A stretch of DNA of 6,202 bases from positions 1 through 6,202 of the forward strand of contig WAPZ01000126.1 of assembly GCA_015520535.1 (NCBI GenBank). Reading direction: 5' to 3'. The notes beneath the pieces were generated by a model, which worked only from the letters and a program-made list of their open reading frames with translations, did no database searches and had not been told where the DNA came from. This document shows positions 1 through 6,124 of the stretch, one piece after another (position 1 is the stretch's first letter; each line of letters opens with the position of its first letter). This DNA comes from Candidatus Heimdallarchaeota archaeon. Its GTDB lineage: Archaea > Asgardarchaeota > Heimdallarchaeia > Hodarchaeales > S146-22. The position numbers and the translations under genes are program-made.

Positions 1-37
1 GATATAGGAAGCTGATACCATTTTTAGAATTTCAAAC

Positions 38-52
38 CAACGCTTAGCGTTG
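38..52. repeat. Perfect 6-bp inverted repeat with 3-nt spacer
   Basis: The arms CAACGC (38-43) and GCGTTG (47-52) are exact reverse complements around TTA. It lies about 15 bp upstream of the TATA-like box of the protease gene. It could be a regulator-binding site, or the stem of a terminator for an unseen upstream gene, although no T-tract follows it. The symmetry is seen directly; a function is not shown. Confidence 0.4.
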
Positions 53-64
53 TCGGGCGATTAC

Positions 65-73
65 AATTTAAAG
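65..73 (+). promoter_or_regulatory. Putative archaeal TATA box for the protease gene
   Basis: An AT-only core (AATTTAAA then G) lies about 30 nt before the ATG at 100. Archaeal transcription normally starts about 22-27 nt downstream of the TATA centre, which puts the start at roughly 92-97. The mRNA would then be leaderless or carry only a few nucleotides of leader. This fits the absence of any GGAGG-like ribosome binding site before the start codon. The surroundings are AT-rich throughout, so the match is suggestive only. Confidence 0.4.
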
Positions 74-99
74 ATAAAAATTGAAAACTTGTGATAATA

Positions 100-3000
100 A
101 TGTATATATTTGTTCGTCAACCAAAATATAGGTTTAATGTGCCGAGAACAGTTGTTTTTTTCCTCTTTAGTATGTTGTTGCTTTCAACATTCTTTGCAAC
201 AGTTCATCCCCCTTTGTTGTGGGATCAAAATAGCATGTCTTCCGAAAAAAATGGAGTATCACCTTTTACGATTTATCCACAGCATCCAGATAGTTCCGGC
301 ACCAACGAAAATGACCGTACTCAACAACCATCGCCCCCAACGAGTACTTCTTCACCATCATCACACCACACGGGTAATGAGGCGTCACCATGGGATTATA
401 AAACGCCGACCGGTGAAAATTACTATCAGCAGTCTCCTTTGAATGCACCATTTGAAAGTCAAAATACTATACCATTAGATGAATTACCGCCGTCTTTGAC
501 AACTTGGGACCGGTTCTTGAGCCACTTAGAAAAAACTATGTCAAAAGACGCGTTATTCGACTCACTTCGTTTTAACGTGTTAGAACAACAATATGATTCT
601 AATGCTCTGGTTAAAATTCATGAGGATAATAAGATCGAATATTCCATTAGAATTAAAGGTCAGGTGGCTCAACAGCAACTTCAACTGTTTCTTGAGAAGT
701 TTAATGGCGAGATAATAAAATATTATGACGAAATTGGAGTATATGTGGTTAAAATTCCGGTGTCAATGAAGGCTTTTAGTGCTTTTTTGTCAGAAGCTGA
801 GAATACGGCGTTCATAAAGTTTGTAGAACCGAACTTTTATTATAAAGCCTTTTTTGTGCCTGATGATCCGAAGTGGAGTAGTCAATGGGGGCCACAACTG
901 ATTGGCATTGAACAGGCCTGGAATACCACGTTTGGCTCTCGGAATATTAAAGTGGCAGTGATTGACACCGGTATTGATTATACGCATCCCGATCTTCAAG
1001 CAAATTATCTTTCACTTGGGTATGATTGGATAAATGATGATACCGATCCAATGGATGACAATGGACATGGTACTCATGTAGCCGGGACCATTGCTGCTGG
1101 AATTAACAATACTCTTGGTGTTGCTGGGTTGGCAAACGTTTCTATTTTTGCAGAGAAGTTTTTGAGCTCATTAGGTTATGGTTCGAATGCAGATGCTGCG
1201 GCGGCTATTAATCATGCGGTGTCGATGGGAGCGGACATTCTTTCTAATAGTTGGGGTGGATCTGGATATTCATCTCTCCTTCAAGAAGCTATTGATAACG
1301 CTACTGCGTCGGGAGTGTTAGTTATTGCTGCCATGGGCAATGATGGTGGGAACATTAAATCGTATCCAGCAGCGTTTCCCAATGTAGTTGCTGTCGGTGC
1401 GACTGATAATCTTGATCAAGTGGCAACTTTTTCAAACTATGGAGATTGGATTGATGTGGCAGCGCCCGGCGTTAATATCCTATCTACTGTTCCTTATAGT
1501 GGATATGATTCTTATAGTGGGACGTCAATGGCAACACCGCATGTTTCTGGATTGGCAGCATTACTTTGGAGCCAATTTCCCAATTATACAGCTGAACAAA
1601 TCACGACGCTTTTAGAAGCATCGGCAGTCGATCTTGGTGCACCCGGTTTTGATCCTTATTATGGTTGGGGACGAATTGATGCTGCGTCGGCAATTTTTGG
1701 TTTGCAAGATCATAATTTAAGGGTTAATGTAGTAACTCCACCATTTTTACCGTTAAATGAACCAATCAAAGTTTATGGACGCGTAACCAATTCGGGTGCT
1801 CAGAATGAGACGAACGTTAATCTTTCGCTATATGTTAATGGAACTTTAGTTAATTCCACGACAATTCCCACTTTAGTGACGGGAACCAATTATGAAATTA
1901 GTTATAATCTGCGTTCGTCGATGCTTGATGTATACAATATCACTGTGGCGGCGACACCGGTAACGGGTGAAAATGTCACCGTAGATAATTTCTATGAAAA
2001 ACTGGTTCCGGTAAAAGAGCGTCTGTTACCGACACAACGCGGTGACACCTTCGCATATCTGTATCCAATTGACGCACGCGATCCGTTAACGCCGTTTAGT
2101 TTCAAGTGGGTTATCAGTGATGTTTTAAGTCCACTCGAATATGTTATTAGTTTAATTACATTTGATCCTGTTACTCGTCAAGAAACGCTCTTTAGTAACT
2201 ACACGTTAAATCCATATACGCGAGAGATCTTCGGAGTTAGTTATTGGCAACTCTTTCCTTATTGGATTAATACTACTGGGATTAGTAATGGCACCAAAAT
2301 TGATTTGTTTGCTAAAAATGCACAAGATGCGACTGTAATTGGAGAAACCGTGTTTGACTATTATGGTGAATCCTTACCTGCTTGGATTATTTTAGATACT
2401 GCAAATGAACTGCTTTACTTTGATAAAGAAACGGGTATCCTTTTAGATGTCGCTTATTATTCCAATCAAAATAGCACGTTCTTTACATCAACATTTATTA
2501 ATGTGTTACCAGCCGTGGTAGATCTTCACAACATAAAAATTGCCGTACCTGAACAAATTGCCAACATTGTAAATAGTTCACTGAGTCCCGTCACTATTGA
2601 TGTGCTAGCACTTAACACCGGAGAATATCAAGAAAATATCCAAGTTTCTCTCTTTATAAACAATTCTTTACTCAGTACACAAACGGTTTCACTTTCTAAC
2701 AGCAGTTATGCCTTTTTAAATTGGAGTTGGACACCGTCGGGACAAGATGTTTTTGAAATTAAAGCCGTTGCGGCTGCGGTTACTGGGGAGACCTTTTTAG
2801 TGGACAATAATGCCACGCTGTTCACCAGCACGTTTCCGCCACAAAACTACAATCTCTATTTTGCACCTTTTAGCTGGTATAATGCTTCTGCAAATGGTGC
2901 CCTTCTTTCACTTCAAGGCATTGATGTTGCAACTGCGGTCACTTTACCCTTTGTTTTTCAGTATTACGGGCAAGTATTCACAAAAGTTTACGTCAGTAGT

Positions 3001-5547
3001 AATGGCTGGCTATCTTTCACCAACGTAAATCCAGTTGACTATTATAATCCACCCTTTCCAACCACCTCGCCCTCGTATACCTTTGCTGTTGCACCATTTT
3101 GGGATGATTTAAAAGCAACTGCCAATAATATCTATACGTGGTTGACGCCAGATTTTACAGTCATCGAATTCGTTAACATGACTTTTTACAGTGGTAAACC
3201 AGCGGGAACCTTTGAAGTCGTATTTTTCAGCAATGGAACCATACTATTCCAGTATTTAGAGATTTTTGAAGACCGAGGAGCTACTGTCGGCTTGAACTAT
3301 GGATTGGATTCAAACTACTATACCACCTATCCCTATGGATCTTTAGACGATGTTCAAAACTTGAGCATCTTCTTTACTACGGAAACACTACAACTTCATG
3401 ACATTCATGTAACGCTTGAGATTCCCTCACCAATTATTGCCAACCGTAGCAATACCTTAACAGCCAACGTTTTTAACACGGGAACATTTACTGAAACAAA
3501 TATCAACTTTATAATGTATCTTAATAACACTGTTGTTCAAACCACAACTATTTCACAATTAGCTCCCGGCGAAAATACCACGATATCCTATACTTGGGCG
3601 CCAACGCTTCTGGATACCTTTACTGTCACCGCTTACGTGACTCCGGTCAACAACGAAGCGGCCATCCAAAACAATAAAGCTGTACGGCTTATTAAAACAA
3701 ATGATATCCACATAGTTGGTGGATATATAATGGTCTATGTCCGCGATGCTCTCAATTATAGCTTACTTTCTCAAGCTACCGTAACAACTTATGACGAAAA
3801 TAACATAGTAATTGATGTCGGCACCACCGATACTAGCGGATTTTACAATGTTACGGGTTTAGATATCGGCACATACACGGTCGAAGTTTCTGCTCCCGGT
3901 TATCACGATGGAAAAAGAAAAGCTACCATTTATTACCTCGGGGATATTGCTTTTCTCTACTTTTATTTATATATTCCCGGACAAGGCCCAACTATTAGTG
4001 TAGTCGATCCTATTAACGGAACTACCATTGATGGCGGTTCTATCCTCGTGAATTTCAATGTTACTGACCACACAGAACTCAGTTACATTGATGTATTTGT
4101 AAATAACAAATTTACCACTGTCATTAAATTCTTTCCCAACATAAGTGATACCCGCGCGTATGTTCCCGTGTTTCAAAACGGTACAAATCTTTTAACCTTT
4201 ACTGCCTACTGGTTCAATGGTTACTTTAGCAACGCCAGCGTCATCATTCAATCGGTCAATGTTGTGCCTATCGCACACCCCAAAATCGGCGACTATCTCC
4301 ATTGGCGCTACAACACGACGGCTGTCAATTCTCTCTATAGTGATTTCAACTTTACTTTCATAGAATCACTTTCACCAACCGAGTTCAATGTCAGCCTCAC
4401 GGTTCATCGTTTTGATTCTAATGGAACAACTAAGGAGTTAACAGAGTATTGGCTCACAGTAAATATTCTTAATGGTTACATCGCTAACTCTAATATGTGG
4501 TGGGAACACAAACGATTTTATTTCTTCTCCGGACTTTCGACACCTTTAGTCCCACAACTAACCGTGACACTAGGCGACACGGCACCAATGTGGGAATGGG
4601 ATGATATTGTAACCGTTAATGAAATGGATTCATGGAATGGGTATGACACATGGAGCTTAAATTCTTCTCATCTTCAGGCTCACGCACTTCAGTCGAACGG
4701 CCTTATTGTCTACGAAAACGTGAATTTCGCGCCATTTGGCTTCTTTTTTGCGTCTTATACGGCTTATATTACTAATTCCAGTTTCTTACCCAGTAATGAC
4801 ACCACACCACCTACACTTTCTACACCCATCGATATTACTTACGAGGAAGGCACCACCGGACATACCATTACTTGGACGGCCACCGATGACAACCCCGATT
4901 ATTATGTAATCACAAAAAACGGAACGGTAATTGCTGAAGGACAATGGAATTCCATGACAAACATCACCATTAGTATTGACGGTCTCACCAGCGGAATCTA
5001 CCTCTACCAAATTACTATCAATGATACCTCTGATAATAGAGCCACAGATTCGGTACTGGTAACAGTAGTCGACACCACGGCACCTATATTTATCAAAAAG
5101 CCCGCTGATATTACCTACGAAGAAGGAACAACCGGCAATCAACTCGAATGGATCGCCACCGACCTTAATCCCGACACCTACATTATTTACAGAAATGACA
5201 CATCTCTAACCTCCGGAAAATGGACCTCTTCCGAATCTATCACGATCTCCGTCGATAGGCTTGTTTCCGGCGTCTACAATTATACTATCGTGGTCACTGA
5301 CAAGTATGGTAACTCTAACGCTCACACAGTTATTGTAACTGTTACGACGACAACTACACAACCGCCAACTTCTTCAATACCTTCGTCGTCTTCACCATCA
5401 CCGCCAATTTCATCTGAACCCAAACCCACTTCCTCCACAACACCACAACGCAGACCAACACCCGGCTTCTTATTTGTGCCTTTGATCCTAAGCATTCTAT
5501 CTGTAGTTATATTAAAAAAAGGGCGTATCCGCAGAAAAAGAACATAA
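100..5547 (+). CDS. Secreted, membrane-anchored multidomain subtilisin-like (S8) serine protease
   Basis: This is an extracellular peptidase of about 1,815 residues. I chose ATG at 100; an in-frame GTG at 91 would add three residues, and neither has a Shine-Dalgarno site. Residues 17-35 form a signal peptide after a basic start, followed by a Ser/Thr/Pro linker (63-97) and an I9-like propeptide (about 168-248). The peptidase domain (about 255-535) has Asp289 (VIDTGID), His323 (GHGTHVAGT), Asn414 (AMGNDGG) and Ser476 (GTSMATPH), so it should be active. Downstream come CARDB-like domains (538-638, 807-912, 1096-1202), a nidogen-like domain (915-1093), a carboxypeptidase-regulatory-like domain (1207-1290), an Ig-like segment (1297-1391), two 'GD..Y' domains (645-802, 1393-1563) and two tandem YEEGTTG domains (1567-1748). 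A second linker precedes TPGF, a hydrophobic segment and a basic tail (1788-1815). About 46 N-X-S/T sequons suggest heavy glycosylation. The catalytic assignment is firm, the accessory domain names are by-eye family resemblance, and the substrate is unknown. Confidence 0.96.
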   Translation: MYIFVRQPKYRFNVPRTVVFFLFSMLLLSTFFATVHPPLLWDQNSMSSEKNGVSPFTIYPQHPDSSGTNENDRTQQPSPPTSTSSPSSHHTGNEASPWDYKTPTGENYYQQSPLNAPFESQNTIPLDELPPSLTTWDRFLSHLEKTMSKDALFDSLRFNVLEQQYDSNALVKIHEDNKIEYSIRIKGQVAQQQLQLFLEKFNGEIIKYYDEIGVYVVKIPVSMKAFSAFLSEAENTAFIKFVEPNFYYKAFFVPDDPKWSSQWGPQLIGIEQAWNTTFGSRNIKVAVIDTGIDYTHPDLQANYLSLGYDWINDDTDPMDDNGHGTHVAGTIAAGINNTLGVAGLANVSIFAEKFLSSLGYGSNADAAAAINHAVSMGADILSNSWGGSGYSSLLQEAIDNATASGVLVIAAMGNDGGNIKSYPAAFPNVVAVGATDNLDQVATFSNYGDWIDVAAPGVNILSTVPYSGYDSYSGTSMATPHVSGLAALLWSQFPNYTAEQITTLLEASAVDLGAPGFDPYYGWGRIDAASAIFGLQDHNLRVNVVTPPFLPLNEPIKVYGRVTNSGAQNETNVNLSLYVNGTLVNSTTIPTLVTGTNYEISYNLRSSMLDVYNITVAATPVTGENVTVDNFYEKLVPVKERLLPTQRGDTFAYLYPIDARDPLTPFSFKWVISDVLSPLEYVISLITFDPVTRQETLFSNYTLNPYTREIFGVSYWQLFPYWINTTGISNGTKIDLFAKNAQDATVIGETVFDYYGESLPAWIILDTANELLYFDKETGILLDVAYYSNQNSTFFTSTFINVLPAVVDLHNIKIAVPEQIANIVNSSLSPVTIDVLALNTGEYQENIQVSLFINNSLLSTQTVSLSNSSYAFLNWSWTPSGQDVFEIKAVAAAVTGETFLVDNNATLFTSTFPPQNYNLYFAPFSWYNASANGALLSLQGIDVATAVTLPFVFQYYGQVFTKVYVSSNGWLSFTNVNPVDYYNPPFPTTSPSYTFAVAPFWDDLKATANNIYTWLTPDFTVIEFVNMTFYSGKPAGTFEVVFFSNGTILFQYLEIFEDRGATVGLNYGLDSNYYTTYPYGSLDDVQNLSIFFTTETLQLHDIHVTLEIPSPIIANRSNTLTANVFNTGTFTETNINFIMYLNNTVVQTTTISQLAPGENTTISYTWAPTLLDTFTVTAYVTPVNNEAAIQNNKAVRLIKTNDIHIVGGYIMVYVRDALNYSLLSQATVTTYDENNIVIDVGTTDTSGFYNVTGLDIGTYTVEVSAPGYHDGKRKATIYYLGDIAFLYFYLYIPGQGPTISVVDPINGTTIDGGSILVNFNVTDHTELSYIDVFVNNKFTTVIKFFPNISDTRAYVPVFQNGTNLLTFTAYWFNGYFSNASVIIQSVNVVPIAHPKIGDYLHWRYNTTAVNSLYSDFNFTFIESLSPTEFNVSLTVHRFDSNGTTKELTEYWLTVNILNGYIANSNMWWEHKRFYFFSGLSTPLVPQLTVTLGDTAPMWEWDDIVTVNEMDSWNGYDTWSLNSSHLQAHALQSNGLIVYENVNFAPFGFFFASYTAYITNSSFLPSNDTTPPTLSTPIDITYEEGTTGHTITWTATDDNPDYYVITKNGTVIAEGQWNSMTNITISIDGLTSGIYLYQITINDTSDNRATDSVLVTVVDTTAPIFIKKPADITYEEGTTGNQLEWIATDLNPDTYIIYRNDTSLTSGKWTSSESITISVDRLVSGVYNYTIVVTDKYGNSNAHTVIVTVTTTTTQPPTSSIPSSSSPSPPISSEPKPTSSTTPQRRPTPGFLFVPLILSILSVVILKKGRIRRKRT
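148..207 (+). other. Signal peptide / N-terminal hydrophobic segment of the protease
   Basis: After a start containing Arg6, Lys9, Arg11 and Arg16, residues 17-35 are almost entirely hydrophobic (TVVFFLFSMLLLSTFFATV). This is the n-region and h-region layout of a Sec signal peptide. Cleavage near residues 33-36 is plausible. An uncleaved signal anchor is also possible and would tether the protein at both ends until propeptide removal. Confidence 0.8.
889..1704 (+). other. S8 peptidase catalytic domain (within the CDS)
   Basis: The codons for the catalytic residues are Asp at 964-966, His at 1066-1068, oxyanion Asn at 1339-1341 and Ser at 1525-1527. The order Asp-His-Ser and the motifs DTGID, GHGTHVAGT and GTSMATPHVSG are diagnostic of the subtilisin clan. 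The substrate-binding strand appears as SNSWGG. The domain ends with the usual G-W-G-x-[IV]-[DN]-A-x-x-A closing helix. The segment VPDDPKW just before it resembles the start of the mature enzyme in related secreted subtilases. Confidence 0.95.
2842..3378 (+). other. Nidogen-like extracellular domain (within the CDS)
   Basis: Residues 915-1093 carry the pattern LPFVFQYYGQ, VYVSSNGWLSF, a Pro-rich stretch, APFWDDL, then TFEVVFFSNGTILFQY and a closing ATVGLNYG. This order (hydrophobic beta-strands, SSNGW turn, FWDD, FEV..F.NG.I.FQY, VG) is typical of NIDO-like beta domains in secreted archaeal and bacterial proteins. It is flanked on both sides by CARDB-like domains, which suggests a role in adhesion or spacing rather than catalysis. 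The family name is a judgement by eye. Confidence 0.6.
4798..5343 (+). repeat. Two tandem ~91-residue 'YEEGTTG' beta-domain repeats (within the CDS)
   Basis: Residues 1567-1657 and 1658-1748 are head-to-tail homologous units. Both begin DTT-P, share DITYEEGTTG, then W-x-A-T-D-x-N-P-D-x-Y-x-I, a short N-[GD]-T turn, G-x-W, TISxD-x-L-x-SG, and end in a V-x-VT-V strand. The units are clearly diverged, so this is an old duplication and not a recent DNA repeat. I associate this domain type with Asgard archaeal surface proteins, where it usually sits just before the C-terminal membrane anchor, as here. Confidence 0.85.
5344..5544 (+). other. Ser/Thr/Pro wall-spanning linker and C-terminal TPGF membrane anchor (within the CDS)
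   Basis: Residues 1749-1786 are nearly all Thr, Ser, Pro and Gln, a typical O-glycosylatable spacer. Residues 1787-1805 read TPGF followed by a hydrophobic stretch, and 1806-1815 are a Lys/Arg cluster. The three-part layout resembles the archaeal PGF-CTERM sorting signal handled by archaeosortase A. It could equally be a plain stop-transfer anchor. No archaeosortase gene is in this window, so processing cannot be judged here. Confidence 0.7.
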
Positions 5548-5715
5548 AAAATAAAATTTGCACATGTGAAAATGAAATTGGATAAGCTTGGACATATATC
5601 GGCGCTTCATTGGGACGTATAAAATGATGCCTGTTGGTACTCACTCGAAGGAAGGTGTCGTTCATTATTCCATAATTGTGACAACCGATACCCACATCTT
5701 CTAAAGAGAGATATT
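5548..5715. other. Intergenic stretch with no supported gene
   Basis: These 168 bases follow the protease stop codon. I see no clear terminator: the only T-runs are short. The longest plus-strand open frame, about 42 codons ending at 5704 with an ATG at 5624, has no recognisable motif. GC content at 5581-5700 (about 42%) is somewhat higher than in the following 60 bases. A decayed gene remnant is possible but not supported. Confidence 0.5.
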
Positions 5716-5733
5716 AAAAACTAGTTATAAATA
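5716..5733 (+). promoter_or_regulatory. Archaeal BRE/TATA-type promoter for the downstream RNA candidate
   Basis: A purine-rich AAAAACTAG (5716-5724), in the place of a TFB recognition element, is followed directly by TTATAAATA (5725-5733), a close match to the archaeal TATA consensus. With the usual TATA-to-start distance of about 26 nt, transcription would begin around 5753-5757. That is where the outer inverted-repeat arm of the RNA candidate begins, just before the sharp rise in GC content. The positional agreement makes this more credible than a random AT-rich match. Confidence 0.6.
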
Positions 5734-5787
5734 AAGATTCCGCTATCGTTTTAAAGCCGACTTAGGAAATGGAAATTGGGATGAGCC

Positions 5788-5821
5788 TCCCCATGCCGAA
5801 CCAACGACGGCATGAAGGGGA
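5788..5821 (+). other. Strong bulged hairpin in the RNA candidate
   Basis: TCCCC (5788-5792) pairs with GGGGA (5817-5821), and ATGCCG (5793-5798) pairs with CGGCAT (5808-5813). That gives 11 base pairs interrupted only by a 3-nt GAA bulge (5814-5816) on the 3' strand. The 9-nt loop is 5799-5807. It is one of the most stable local folds in the window. Confidence 0.6.
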
Positions 5822-5944
5822 ACAAAAACAGTTCTCCGAGCAGGGTAAAGGCACGCAACGGTGAAAAAATCTAAACCCCATCGTACGAATACTCTGGCAG
5901 CCCCAGACCTTCGTCATGGGGGTATAATCAATCATGTGAGGGCG

Positions 5945-6001
5945 TAATGTGGAGCCCCTACCTGGACAAGTCCAATTTTGTCCAGGTTTAAGTCCACATT
6001 A
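5945..6001 (+). other. Two-tier hairpin with internal loop (H/ACA-like shape)
   Basis: The outer stem TAATGTGGA (5945-5953) pairs perfectly with TCCACATTA (5993-6001). The inner stem CCTGGACAA (5961-5969) pairs perfectly with TTGTCCAGG (5978-5986), closing an 8-nt loop. The internal loop is 7 nt on the 5' side (5954-5960) and 6 nt on the 3' side (5987-5992). ACA follows at 6002-6004. The shape and the 15-nt spacing from inner stem to ACA resemble an archaeal H/ACA guide hairpin, but no kink-turn is visible in the upper stem. Confidence 0.65.
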
Positions 6002-6024
6002 ACAGAGCTACTTAAATGTTAAAA

Positions 6025-6045
6025 TCTTCTTTTCTTTTTATTTTC
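6025..6045 (+). terminator. T-rich tract, possible transcription terminator
   Basis: Twenty of 21 bases are pyrimidines, mostly T, with runs of four and five T. Archaeal transcription commonly ends in such U-rich tracts. The tract lies 24 nt after the last strong hairpin (ending 6001), so it could mark the 3' end of a shorter, roughly 280-nt form of the RNA candidate. Confidence 0.4.
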
Positions 6046-6124
6046 ATACTACATTGCATTTCATACTTTTCTGTCATCACACGAAATTAAGCCGTTTGAA
6101 CATTCTTATTCAGAAAATTACTTA

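Noticed and set aside
91..99. GTG at 91 as the start of the protease
   Set aside because: It is in frame and possible, but it adds only three residues before ATG at 100. There is no ribosome binding site to favour it, and the TATA position fits the ATG equally well or better.
110..442. Open frame overlapping the start of the protease in another frame
   Set aside because: It is a shadow of the real gene: low-complexity, His/Cys-rich translation with no recognisable motif, and it is fully covered by a much longer coding frame with clear domains. The same applies to the other short frames inside 266-5142 on both strands.
5507..5695. Minus-strand 62-codon open frame across the protease stop
   Set aside because: It overlaps the 3' end of the protease antisense, has no recognisable motif, and its hydrophobic end is simply the complement of the A-rich region.
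5576..5704. Plus-strand open frame of about 42 codons with ATG at 5624
   Set aside because: Too short, with no clear ribosome binding site and no recognisable motif. A decayed gene fragment cannot be excluded but is not supported.
5789..5800. Resemblance to the 5S rRNA CCCATGCCGAAC segment
   Set aside because: The match covers only about 12 bases. The following bases form a hairpin (ATGCCG with CGGCAT) instead of the 5S loop, and no other 5S helix is found.
5781..5864. Small open frame ATG 5781 to TGA 5864 (27 codons, Arg/Gln/Glu-rich)
   Set aside because: It runs through the strong hairpin of the RNA candidate, and the codon content follows from the structured sequence. There is no ribosome binding site.
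5756..6020. RNase P RNA
   Set aside because: Fragments such as GGTGAAA (5860-5866), TAAACCCCA (5872-5880) and AACAGAG (6001-6007) recall conserved RNase P segments. The universally conserved 5' element (GAGGAAAGTCC-like) and its matching 3' partner (ACAGAACCCGGC-like) are absent, and the hairpin order does not fit.
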